DNA from: Phoronis australis
Taxonomy: Eukaryota; Phoronida; Phoronidae
Length of the DNA stretch: 64,000 bases
Direction: 5' to 3'
Assembly: GCA_002633005.1 (NCBI GenBank)
Contig: NMRA01000033.1
Span: forward strand, 622,233-686,232
Made by a program: the position numbers and the translations under genes. The stretch's first letter is position 1; each line of letters begins with the position of its first letter. The notes under the pieces are model-generated. The model made no database searches, had not been told where the DNA came from, and worked only from the letters and a program-made list of their open reading frames with translations. Below, piece after piece: positions 1 through 10,800 of the stretch.

Positions 1-460
1 TGCATACGTCCCTATAAAAACCTTTGAATTTTTACCCTAATCCACAAGGAAAGTGATATGTCAAGACATCAACAGCCTTACTAGTATGCTTCAACTCCTC
101 GCGTGCTCAGGGTTGATATATTGAGTTGGCACGATCTCATCTGGTGAAAATCAAACAACTCAGGCCAAATTTACAAAATAACCTAAAGTTACAATATTTT
201 TTCAGCAAGAAAAATTAACACAATTGGGACTTGGATTTTAAATCGGCGAACTAATAAAATTACAAATTAAAACGACTTCCGATAGACTTTGACTTCCTGA
301 CTGCTGATTACATTAATTTTCACTTAATTAATTTAGGCATCTCTACTTACAATAGAAAGGTATAGTATGCAGTTCAAACGTCTTCGGGTTTTTTGATGAA
401 TTAGGGGTGATGTTAGTATGTGTAATTGTAGAAAATACAGTATATGATAATTAAATATTT

Positions 461-731
461 TACAAATAAATGCAAAACAGGAAAATAATTGCATAGTCCA
501 TGACTAAAGTAATCCGTCAGACAAAATATTGTTTCCCTGTAACATGTAATTATGTTAACAACAAGAATAATTATTAGACTGGCAAAATTCTAATTACAGA
601 ATGGCTTAGCCACTTTAATAACTTTCCCATTAACACCCCTTCATTCTTGGCCATGAGGGAAAACTACTCTGGAGATGAATTCGGCTTCTGCCCAGCTATC
701 CTAATGGGGAATTCTGGGTCATTTTGTCTGG
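461..731. repeat. Dispersed repeat, copy 1
   Basis: This stretch resembles 12731-12997 in the same orientation. Both begin with a shared TACAAATAAATGCA block, then show the same order of short matches, including the CATTCTTGG, AGATGAATTC-like and GGTCATTTTGT blocks. Similarity is clear but broken by many substitutions and small indels, so the pair is old. No ORF or terminal inverted repeat is visible. It may be a non-autonomous mobile element or an old segmental duplication. Confidence 0.6.
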
Positions 732-1094
732 ATACCTTCAGTTTGTACTGTGTCGTTTTATATGATGCCTGATACAGATGTAATTCTTTTATAATTCTTT
801 TCAGTCATCACATTGTCAGTTGTCACCAACTTGACACTGTTATGGGATGGAATGCCTCAAAACGTCCATGAATGAAACTAAAGAACTTCACAGTCACTGA
901 TACAGTGACGGGTAAAAACAATGACTCAAGTCAAGAGTTAGCATAGACAGTGGCCACCGTCTCTAGCTAGCCCCAGAGACAGTGAATCTCTTACAGGAAC
1001 TTCATATGCCAGAAGCTTTTCGGCAAATTACGCCTCACTGATGACAGCGTCAAAGTCACAATGTTATAAGTATTTTTTGAGCACAACAGGACAC

Positions 1095-1915
1095 CTCAGG
1101 AGGCCGTCGATGTCTCTAATTCCTTTCAACTCAAACAAATATCTCCGTAATCAAACTTTTTCTTCGAGCAGTCCTTAGTACAGTTGCCCATATCGGCAAC
1201 TGGCCATTTTTAGCACAGTGTGCACTCGTGGCGGGCACACTAAAAATAGGAGCGCGGGCAGTGTAAAAATGGTCAGTTACCGATTTGGGCAACTGGACGA
1301 AGGACTGCTCAAAGAAAAAGTTCATGACAGCGTTCTGCCGTTCAGCAACTTTTCCAGACGTGAGGGGTTCTGAACGTGCGATAACATCTGGCTCTTTTGT
1401 TAACTGCCCAGCACTGCATAACTGTCCCGTATGACAACAAGCAGGCCAATATCTCCCAGGCTTCAAAGGGTTACTGAAACCTGGCAGAAAGGATTGTCTT
1501 AACTTCTGTTGTAGTTGGGCGACTTTGGTGATTCAAAAACTAAACATGATCAGCAGTTGACAAGGAATTCGGAAATGCTATTGGTTTATGTTCAAATATG
1601 TTATAACTTAACTTTCATTTTTAACAGCACAGCCCAGTCAGGCTAGAAACGATCTGATCGGAGATTCAGTTAGAGCAATTATCGAACTAAAGAGAGCCGG
1701 CCCTCAAAACATATGCCAGAATAGAGTTAATCAGTTGTGTAAGATAGTGGCTACAGGGGTATCTTCCCAACTTGTTGTTGGGCTATACTGCCTATAGAAT
1801 CAAACAAATTGGGAGCAACGGAAAAACGCCGTAATATTATGTTAGCGACCAGCCGTGTTTTTATGGGAGTATTTGTTCGAGTTGGAATTAAAGACATCGA
1901 CGGCCTCCTACGGCT
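1095..1915. mobile_element. Element with ~50-bp terminal inverted repeats
   Basis: The left end (about 1095-1150) and the reverse complement of the right end (about 1870-1915) share GGAGGCCGTCGATGTCT, then TAATTCC and the CAAATA block, so they form inverted terminal repeats around 0.8 kb of non-coding DNA. A second palindromic element sits inside it (1154-1322). I see no transposase ORF and no clean target-site duplication. It is probably a non-autonomous DNA transposon. Confidence 0.6.
1154..1322. mobile_element. Palindromic MITE nested in the 1095-1915 element
   Basis: The left arm starts AACTTTTTCTTCGAGCAG and the right arm, reversed, starts AACTTTTTCTTTGAGCAG. The arms stay matched through the CAGTTGCCCA and ACTGNCCATTTTTA blocks, so the whole element folds back on itself. 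It is about 170 bp with no coding capacity, typical of a MITE. The centre carries the unpaired GCACACT-type motifs. Confidence 0.75.
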
Positions 1916-2017
1916 ACGGTATCCCTCTATGAGCGAAAGGTACTCATAATGATGTGACTTAGATGTTTTAACCAGTATGAGGAATATTTCGCCAAAAAGC
2001 TGTCTCTACTGTGGCTA

Positions 2018-2076
2018 GGCAATGACCATCGCCTCTGTTGGCCCGAACCAGGCCAACAGAGGCGATGGTCATTGCC
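2018..2076. repeat. Perfect 26-bp inverted repeat (hairpin)
   Basis: Positions 2018-2043 and 2051-2076 are exact reverse complements (ends GGCAATGACC and GGTCATTGCC), separated by only seven bases (CGAACCA). It lies about 100 bases past the donor site of the SDR exon, inside its presumed first intron. It may be a recent foldback or MITE remnant, or a structured RNA element. The function is unknown. Confidence 0.9.
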
Positions 2077-2180
2077 TATACTGTGGCCAGCTAGTGGCCA
2101 TTGTCTAGAGCCGGTCACGGGCATAGCTGCAAAAGTGCAGAGCGAGCGGGATTAACCCAAGGCTTTGTCAGTTTACAAAC

Positions 2181-2312
2181 CTCTGCAGTTTCAGGATTTC
2201 TACATGCTGCCAATATATGTTGCGGCGGTCTTTGCATAGAGAGCATCTGTTTGATGAATTCCAGACCAATACCTCTATTGCTGCCAGTGACAAAAATTGA
2301 TCTACCCAACAT
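2181..2312 (-). CDS. Sniffer-like short-chain dehydrogenase, first coding exon (partial gene)
   Basis: The exon encodes 44 residues beginning MLGRSIFVTG. It contains the Rossmann NAD(P)-binding motif TGSNRGIG at residues 9-16, followed by an amphipathic helix and the hydrophobic second strand (HILAACRNP). This pattern is typical of the sniffer/C-factor branch of SDR carbonyl reductases, which use NADPH to reduce carbonyl compounds in the cytosol. The reading frame ends at a plausible donor, GCAGAG|GTTTGT, exactly after 44 codons. An in-frame ATG 15 codons upstream (2357) is an alternative start, but family alignment favours 2312. The catalytic YxxxK exon was not found in the remaining 2 kb, so the rest of the gene either lies off the window or has been lost. 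Expression and intactness are unproven. Confidence 0.75.
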
Positions 2313-2488
2313 TTTAAATGAGCTCCTGCCGCAAAGTACTTGTTTATGTAAAGCCAAAGGTGAAGGACGTCTGTTGGCGCAGTGCCATCTGGCGACATGT
2401 GTCCATTCTTGGCGCGTACTTACGTCGCTAGTGGTCGGCCGGATTCGAGCCAGAGCCTAACCGCGGAGTAGGGTTTTTAGCACCATAG

Positions 2489-2729
2489 CATGCGCGTACC
2501 CAGGGGGGGGGGGNGGGGTGTTGATCGGGGGGCTCAAACGAGACCCCCCCCATTTGGCGAGGTGGGCAAAAAGGTCCGCCTCAGAGAGACAAAAAGTCCG
2601 AGGCATAAGTCCATTAATCCAAGAAACAAACACTTTTTTTTAGTTCGCCCGTCTTTTTGTTACCAAAAGGTCCACAAAGTCATGAATTCGAGCCCCCTCC
2701 CCCATATTGAAGGCTGGGTGCGCGCATGC
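2489..2729. mobile_element. Short element with GCATGCGCG ends and a G tract
   Basis: The left end reads GCATGCGCGTACCCAG and the reverse complement of the right end reads GCATGCGCGCACCCAG, so it has short imperfect terminal inverted repeats. A long G tract with one unresolved base (2514) follows the left end. The interior (AAAAAGGTCCGCC, AGAGAGACAAAA, GAATTCGAGCCCCC) recurs at 60160-60362, which proves that it is a dispersed family. It has no coding capacity. Confidence 0.8.
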
Positions 2730-5700
2730 ATAGCATGTAAAATTTGATTTATTGAATTTCGAATAGCATGAATTTTTGGATTCTAATAATAACCTTCCAG
2801 GGTTTCTCAAAATGGACAGTGCCAGTCAGAAACAAAGTCCTCTTTGAGTCTTTGGTCATCTAGGTCACAGCTGTTCAGTGAAGCCGAGCTGAACTTTGTT
2901 GTAGCAATCACAACGCGGACCCGATACTTTTTCCGTGGCTTCCGTTACCGAAAGGACGTCTTCCCCCTCCCTTACTTTTGGGTACTCAGAAAGGTATAAG
3001 GGTAAAAATGTACCACTTTCCGAATATTCTGCCACTGTTGGCCCTTCTATGACAGAAATTTCCGATGTCGTAACATCTAGGAATTGCGAATATTGTAGTC
3101 GGCCGCGAACGCCTCCACGGGTTGGGGCCAAGGTCTGCGGTTTGGTCAGGTCACAGATCAGACAAATGTAGATAGGGAGGCTTTTTACAGGTCGGTCAGT
3201 GCCCGTTCCAAATGAACACATAAACGTTGCCCCCATAAGTGCGGCTAGTTCTAAAATGTTCCAGGTTTATGGCACTGGAAGGATTCAGCATGGACCAGTA
3301 TCATTACACAGCTTGAGGCCAATTCCTCGTTCCATAAACGCCCAGAGGATATGATAAGTCCAATACGTTATTTTTCAGCCACGGTGACCACTCACTGGGT
3401 CATCAGGCCTGTCAGTGAGGACTTCCAATTCGAATTGCATTCCTTCGTGATTTTACACAAAAAACTGCCAACAAGTATTGTGGGAGGGGATGGGAAACCA
3501 GGAACATAAGCGAGGATACAGTTGGAAAATTTCAGGCGACTTCGTGCGTGGTTCCTCTTGAGGCCTCAATTATAGCTGATGAAATTTTGCGATCGGAGTG
3601 CATAAATTTTTTTTACTCTGAGCTAAATTGACGGCTAAGTGTTCGGAATCATCGAGGTGCGAAAATAAAAGTAACCCCATGCTTGTATTTGCATACAAAA
3701 ATTTATTCGAAACATTTATTAGCTTGAATAAAAGTCAACAACTATCGCAAAGCAAAGGCTACTATGAACGAGTCAAAAATGACCACTTAAATTTCTTTTT
3801 TTAATTTCTCATTGTTACACAATAACAAACAGGTTTTGACAACCAATAACAGCGTTTGACATTACATCATTATGTGATGTCAACATAGCACCAAAAATAG
3901 CCTGTGCTTTGTATAGAATGTGCAAGTTAAAAAATTCAGAAAATACATATTCCCATCTGCTTGCATTCTGACCTAGGGAGTTCGATTTGGCGATTCCGTC
4001 TCGGGCTGGAAACGACACATGCAAGTAATCGACCAATCCCAAAACAAGCAGGGCCCCTTGAACCAAGTTATAATCTATTGAACAAGTTACAGGCGACGGT
4101 GTGAATTGAATTCATTTCATTCGTTACCACAGTCTGTAAAAATGCCTAACAAAGTTTTAACGACACGAATATTGTTTTACCGGTAAATGAAAACCTCACG
4201 GCGGTTGTCACAAACCAAAGTATATTTTTGTGTTGGTTAGACACAGACACACCTGAACAGATGCAATTTTGAGAAAATAAGGACGCTCGTTGTTTATGTT
4301 ATTAGTATCGTACAACCTTTGAAGACCATTCATGTGTCACAAGAACGTCATCGTCCATAGCAATCGCTCCGCCTGTCACCTGCTTTTGACGAATGTAAAC
4401 ATACTGAGTTAGGGGTAAAAGTAGCATAACTGGTCTAGGTGTGCGCTCGCTTTATTTTGAAAACAGCGCTCAAAACACCGAAGGACCCAGTCTCATTTGA
4501 ATTGGTACCAGATGCCAGTTCCGTAGATACAATTTACACTTTCGAAAACGCACGATCATGCAAGACTTCGAGAGATATCGCCATGCATTCATTACAAGCT
4601 ATATTGAAACACCGATGCTAGCTTTACTCGCGAGATTCTAGCGTCCACGGAACCCGCCCAAGATGGGAAAAATGATCCAGACTCATTTCATTTAGCATTA
4701 GCTGACTTTTGCGAAAAAAGAAGAATCCCGAACAATTCAGCTAGCACCAGGTGACGCTGAGAAAAAAAGGACCCGACCAATTTCAACTTCTTTTTAAAAT
4801 CATGAACCAAACATAAAACATCGCATAACTGCATAAATTAAAAAAAGAAAAAAAAAACCGAGACCAATAGTGATGCTTTCTTTGGCCTTCATCCTATCTA
4901 AACTATCATTGTGAGTCAGATCACTTTCAATTTACTTTTTTATGAAATAATTTTATACGAGGTGACGAAACGAGTGTTACCTTGCAGCACGTACAAAACA
5001 AACGCACACTGAATGCTAAGGATAGTGGAAATTTCACAAGCTTGGAAATCCAAAATATTGTAGAGGAAAAAATGTCAGTAGTGCACCAGCTGGTAACAAG
5101 AAGGTTTTTCGCAATACCATGAATACTGTACTATGAGTATAAACCGCATCATGGCGGCTGGCTGTTTGAAAAAGGTCTGAGAGAGCAGTACCTGCATAAT
5201 GGAGGTCAAGCTCGGTTGCTTGGAGAACTGTGGCCATTTTGCCATTTTACCTTCATGGGCAAGTCTTTGAAACCACAAGTCATGACAAAGCTTTGAAAAC
5301 AGGTATCTTCTGGCTCAGGGTAAACAAGCAGACACTGTTATAATACAAATATCAGGTCTTCGCACATGGGCAAACATGGAATGCCACCTAGTTGCAATAA
5401 AAGCATTGAGGACAAGGTCAATGGAGGTCATCTATCAGCAGTCACTGGTGATGATGTTGTAATACCACCCACTCATTTCGTCACTCACAACCAACTGGCC
5501 ACACAAATTGATTATTGATTCTGCATTGCTGAACCATTCCAGAAAATCAAGATGTCTATTTCAAAAAGGCAATACTTTTTTCTCTCACTACTCCCACACA
5601 AAAATACCAAGGAAAAGGGTTTTCACCAACAAAACATGAATCAGATACACAAGAATCCAATTTCAACATACCAATAGTACTGGCAATAAACTAGGGTGAG

Positions 5701-6971
5701 TAAATGCCAAGGGCATCACATTGACAAGAACAAAATGCAAGCAGTTGGAAAAGACAAGGTCAATTCTCTCTCTATACAGTAATATTCTCAGCAGACTAGT
5801 TTTCACAATACTGTTTCAAACTGGCCATACTAAGTTTTTGGGCATTTTTCACATTTTCTTGAAAAAGGAAAGAGAGCACAACAACGCCTGGCAAATTGCA
5901 ACAAACAAATATAACATAAAACAAGATGTATAAAAATAAAATTCAAAAAAGTATTCAAAAATAAAACCAACAACTAAGGTTTTAAATGACTTCTTTGAAT
6001 TTGCGAAGAAATACTCTCAGTTCATTCATGTAAGTTTTGAAATAAGCGCAGCATTACTTTACAAAATCTTTCCCTTTCCAATAGTTAAAAGTGAAAATTC
6101 AATTCCTAATACAACTTTTAATCAACATTGAATTTGAAACTAACATATAGAGAACTGCAGTCTAACATCTAGTATTGGACCAAGATTCGCAGACCAGTTT
6201 ATCCTCTTTTTGGTTACACAAAAGTATGTAAACTAATAACAACTTTCATAAGTCAAAATTGAAAACGACAAATTCAAAAATGTAACAGATTAAACCAAAC
6301 AATCAGGCCAGAAGATCCCCTATCTTGACAAGGGAATGTCCTTGTAATTTACACAACCCTGGATGACATTGAATGCAGCAACAGTTTTGCAAGTTTGCAG
6401 AGGGAAATCCAGGCACCAATTTTGTAAATCAGCACAATGCACCAACTGCACAAAACTAGAAAACCAGGGACAGATGAAAAATGAATTGACGATATCCTTA
6501 CACTAACAGGTTATTTGAATAATCTGACTGAAAGCACATCCATTCAATTGACAAGGGGAAATACTCCCCCAACAGAAAATTCAGGCCAGACAGGCAAGCA
6601 CAAAGTGGCCAATCTCAGTTTGGATGATTCCATTATCAAACAGGGGCTCACAGTGAATTGATCCACCCAACATTTCAAAAAGACACAATAAATGCGTCTC
6701 CATATTATTCCCGTCTTCAAAAACAACAAAAATAATACAGAAAAAAATCCTCCATTTAACAAAGCCACCCAAAATGCATTTAGTACTCATACCCAAAAAA
6801 TACTGACCAAAGTTTAAGGAAGAGCCCATTATTTGGAGAACCTGAAAATTGCACAGGTGAACTTCACATCTTACTTCCAGATACCTTACCAACTGTTGAA
6901 GACAAAGAGAAAATACTGATTGCGGAACAGAAACTTTCCAATAGGCCGTGAACTTTTCTGTCAGTCAACAT
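2730..6971. other. Intergenic region, no supported gene
   Basis: This stretch lies between the 5' side of the SDR exon and the 3' end of HEXIM. The only long open frame is 2865-3236 on the minus strand (123 codons), over a locally GC-richer patch that is also open on the plus strand (2935-3171). I recognise no domain in either. The rest is AT-rich without clear repeats. Confidence 0.5.
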
Positions 6972-6977
6972 TTTATT
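6972..6977 (-). promoter_or_regulatory. AATAAA hexamer overlapping the HEXIM stop codon
   Basis: On the minus strand the last codons read CAATAAAATG, so the TAA stop (6973-6975) is part of a canonical poly(A) signal. If used, it would give a 3' untranslated region of only about 10-30 nucleotides. Use is not demonstrated, and the HEXIM transcript may well continue to a later signal. Confidence 0.4.
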
Positions 6978-7833
6978 GATATTTTTGTTGAAGAATTTCA
7001 TTTTCCTGGATCAAGCGAGCATTTTCACTTCTCAGATTCTCAATTTCTTTTTCCAATTCTCTTTTCGAAGTAACCATATCCTCACTGACATCACAGTCAA
7101 CATTTTCCACGTTTTCCTCATTTCTTTCAATAAGGTGACTTCTGTTTGTCTTGTTTTCTTCCATAACTTTGACCTGCTTCTCCAAAGTTTCTAACCGGGA
7201 TTCCATATTGATGTATTCTTTGACAAGTTCTTGCTTTGACATGTTTTCCAAGCGTTCAGCGTGGATGTTATTGTAAGTTTCCGAAAAGTCTTGAACGAGA
7301 AACGAATCATCATCGTTTGGAGACTCGTAATACTCATCCCCTGAACTATCATAGCTACCAGAATGGCGTTGATTTTCATCATGATCATGATCTTGTAAAT
7401 CAGGTTCAACATGTTCATTGGCATCATGGTCGTCCATTAAAAACTGAGTTGTATTATATGGCGCAACAGGATGACCAGATTCGAAGCGTTTCTGCCGCTT
7501 TGCACAAGCTCGCTTCGTTTCAAGAGCATCAATTTTTTGCCTTTCTTCCCAGCAAAGTTTGTTGTAGGGTTTCCAGTGGTGATTTTTACCGCCTTTTTTC
7601 CTTCGTCCTTTTTTCCCTTTTCTTCCGTTGTTGTTTTCACCGGATGTGCTTTCCCCGCTTACTTGTCGATCGACACCCAACTGCCCGTCTCGCACAGTTC
7701 CATTCTTCGCTTCAACGCGGGGGCTGATTTCACGCTCATCGTCACCTAACGCCCCATCGCCACCACCGACAATGATAGGAGATTTCGGCTCAGAATTCAC
7801 CTGATCTGAGCATTCTGTGATCATCTCATCCAT
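6973..7833 (-). CDS. HEXIM: HEXIM family protein (P-TEFb/7SK inhibitor), complete single exon
   Basis: The 286-residue protein has the HEXIM family layout in order. An acidic and polar N-terminus runs to about residue 66. A basic arginine/lysine-rich patch at about 71-83 is known in the family to bind 7SK RNA. A WKPY motif follows at 87-90. The signature APYNTTQFLMDDHD lies around 124-137, including the PYNT motif at 125-128 that contacts and inhibits CDK9. An acidic stretch covers about 138-180. The FSETY and NMSKQELVKEY block at about 183-207 and a heptad-rich coiled coil at about 208-286 correspond to the cyclin T-binding and dimerisation domain. HEXIM proteins act in the nucleus, holding P-TEFb inactive in the 7SK snRNP and so limiting RNA polymerase II pause release. 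The gene has no intron, as in vertebrate HEXIM genes. The start codon gives a normal family length. The stop codon lies inside an AATAAA hexamer. Confidence 0.95.
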   Translation of the reverse strand: MDEMITECSDQVNSEPKSPIIVGGGDGALGDDEREISPRVEAKNGTVRDGQLGVDRQVSGESTSGENNNGRKGKKGRRKKGGKNHHWKPYNKLCWEERQKIDALETKRACAKRQKRFESGHPVAPYNTTQFLMDDHDANEHVEPDLQDHDHDENQRHSGSYDSSGDEYYESPNDDDSFLVQDFSETYNNIHAERLENMSKQELVKEYINMESRLETLEKQVKVMEENKTNRSHLIERNEENVENVDCDVSEDMVTSKRELEKEIENLRSENARLIQENEILQQKYQ

Positions 7834-10800
7834 ATTTGGTATTCTTTATCGTAAAAGTCTCTAAATTTTGATAAATTTTAAAAACAGAACTGGTCATAGT
7901 TCGCAGATTCTTCACACGTAACCGAACTCGCTGACGGTTCAGTCGAGACTAACCACTCACCACGTTTATCAATTCAAGTGGTATTTACAACGTATACATC
8001 CGCCAGGCGAAATTACCAGCTCAGAAATGGTGACCGCGTTTTAGCTTCGCCTCGAAAATTACTGTCAAGTAAACGAGTTTTTCTGATTCTCCACTCACTT
8101 CAGAATTTGTAGACGATAATTATTCCTGAGAACAACAAAAAACTAGATTGAAATCAGTCATGTTTACATGTGTGCAATAATCTAACGAAATCTAGTTCTA
8201 GACCCCCAGCAGTGGTCACGTGACAAAGACCTTATTTTGTTTATTGCCATCTTCTGTGAATACAAAGAACTAAACGCAATCAGATGCAATCGTAATCATA
8301 TTACAAACTTAAATAATGAAACAACGAACTATTGTTTGAACTATATTAGTTGCAATAAAGATTCACGAACGTCAGGAAGACGCCTGGAAGTAAATTATTA
8401 GACAAGTTGTTATCCATATCGTCTTTACTGGAGTGTTCAAGAGCCACAATCTTATACTGGCCGTCTTAGCCCTACCGGCCTTCAGTGAGTGCCGCGCAAC
8501 AACGCTCGGACGAACACTGGAGTACAATAATTTCAGTTCACCAGCTTTGTTCTCAGGAGAAAAAAATAATCAAAATTAAAACTGTTAAATTGCTGTTCTT
8601 TGATCTGCTATACTCAGTTGTTAACTGATTTGGATTCAGAATCTATTTTCTGAGTCGGCCGGAGAGGCCTTCAGTGACTCAAATCACAATAACTACGTGT
8701 ATGTAATCGCATTAATATATTTTTAATAGTCCTTGCATTAAATCGCCTGATGAAATTCCCCTGACGGTCATGCTGCATTGGTGATTGAAATTAAGGGGCC
8801 ACAACAAGTCAAGCTTGGTATGAAGCAATGAGGATCTGTCGGTCACTCAGTGTCAGTTCGTCTCAACCGAGCGCCCGGGTACTAGCTAAAGACTGGTTAA
8901 AATTGAGCCAGTGGCTTAGGGTTAAGTTGGACCTATCGACTAGTCTGTGTATTTTGCGAAGTATCTACAAAACTGTAGATTTTAACTCCGCCAAAAATTG
9001 TATGATGGTATAAAGCCTGTTTGGCTTACCAATGTGCAACTGTGTTGCCGTCTGACCATCGTTTAAGTAACTGAAGACAGTACAGGAGTAGAACTTTATT
9101 TTCAAATTGATATGGCGGTGAATATAATTAAAAAAAAAAACACTACCATGCGTGCTAGTGAACTGACAAGAATTTAGAAATATGTATATATACAGCAGCT
9201 AAAAGAAATGTTGATGCAGACAGAATCCAATTAAAACATATTTACAGATCCAACAGAATTCGGAACACACGGATGCCATAATTAAGTCACGATCACTGAA
9301 CTTATACGATTTCAAAGGTCAACGGTTACATACTGCATACATAGTTTGAGTACCACACTTATAATGTCTAGGTAAGCTTTATAAAAGTGTCAAGCTCAAT
9401 GGGTGATTCTTTGGTGCTGGGGAGTTTGTTCCGCAGTCAATCATAGTTTGGCACCCTGGTAGCAAACAGAATTGAAACCATAGGAGAAATTAAGTGTTGA
9501 AGTGGGTAACAGCAAGTGTGCTCACAGGTCTGACGTTATAACTTGAGTGCTTAATTTTGAATTCAGAGTTAAGTGTACACGATCCTATATATAATGGACA
9601 CTTATGAAGACTAAGTATTTAATTATCCATGTAATAAGCTGAGAAGCATTTGCTCGGCGAGCCAAGTATAGCTGAGGGTAGCTTGCATCTGAATCACCAA
9701 CTAAAGACTTCAGTGCTCTTCACTGGAGCTTATCAACATTCTTAGACTTTTGCATCCTATACACATGTGCCACACTAGAGGACAGTAAGTGAAGTTAGAT
9801 CTAACATGGGTATGGCCGTATATGATAACAGTTCATTTGCTGTCCGTACCCAATAGGTGGCGAAGTCTAAACAGTACATAGGCTGACATATTGTATGGTC
9901 ATGGAATTTTAATTTATGATCAATAGTTACTCCGAGAGAATTAAGGTACGATTTCTAATCAGCAAAAATTTTCAGATTCTTATTATTCTTCTTTAGAAAA
10001 AATAATGGCCTTAAACTTCTCAGTATTGGCTGTCATGTGGACAGTCTCAAACCATTTCAAGGCAATTTGAGATGCAGACTTCGGAGCACATCTGACAGTG
10101 CCATAGTTATATTATGTACATGCACCGTTTATAGAGAAAATCAGGTGAAATACATTAAACAACAATTTGTCGAGTGACCTCAATTTTAATTGAAGTACAC
10201 CTTTACCGTCAGTCCAATCGCTGGATTAGTGTTTCAATTTCACCCTCAGACCTGTCAGAGAGGAAGGACGATAGTAGAGTACACAATCCCTCTGAACAAC
10301 CACAGGCTTAGGCCACAAGAAGGCTGTAGGGTAGGGAATCAAATACGCCTTCGATAAATCGTTTGAATTCTTCCTTCGGGATTCTTCCACAAATTGACTG
10401 TTTTTTGCACATTGGCATATTGTGTGTAGGGTAACGATTTGAATTCCCAGCAGTCTAGCTGTCTGTTGGACAATAATAGCACATTACTCTAGCGTTTTAA
10501 TCAGTAGTTATTGGTCAATCCCATCCAACCACTGACTGTGCAATCTGGGCACTGTGCGCAAAGGTGTGCATATACTCGGTTCAGAACATGGTTTTCAAGA
10601 GGCATCCCCGTTTGCAATTAAATTCTTGATCATCTTCTGTCGAAAATGTTGACAATATCGTATGCAAGATAAATCCAACTGATCGTGCTTTATAGTCTTC
10701 TAAATTTTTGGTTTAAAAAAATTGAACGCCTTGCAGAAACGTCCACAAGTAGTCCGTCCAAACGCCGGCCACGCATGGCTGATTTTGCCTTTCCCTTGTC

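Noticed and set aside
6640-6700. Possible second SDR start on the minus strand
   Set aside because: Only AATGTTGGGT(A/G)GATCAATT is shared with 2295-2312. The following residues lack the TGxxxGIG motif, so the match is probably chance.
7236-7749. Plus-strand frames inside the HEXIM gene
   Set aside because: They are shadows of the HEXIM coding sequence.
8855-8885. tRNA-like box motifs
   Set aside because: No complete cloverleaf could be drawn. No tRNA or rRNA gene was found in the window.
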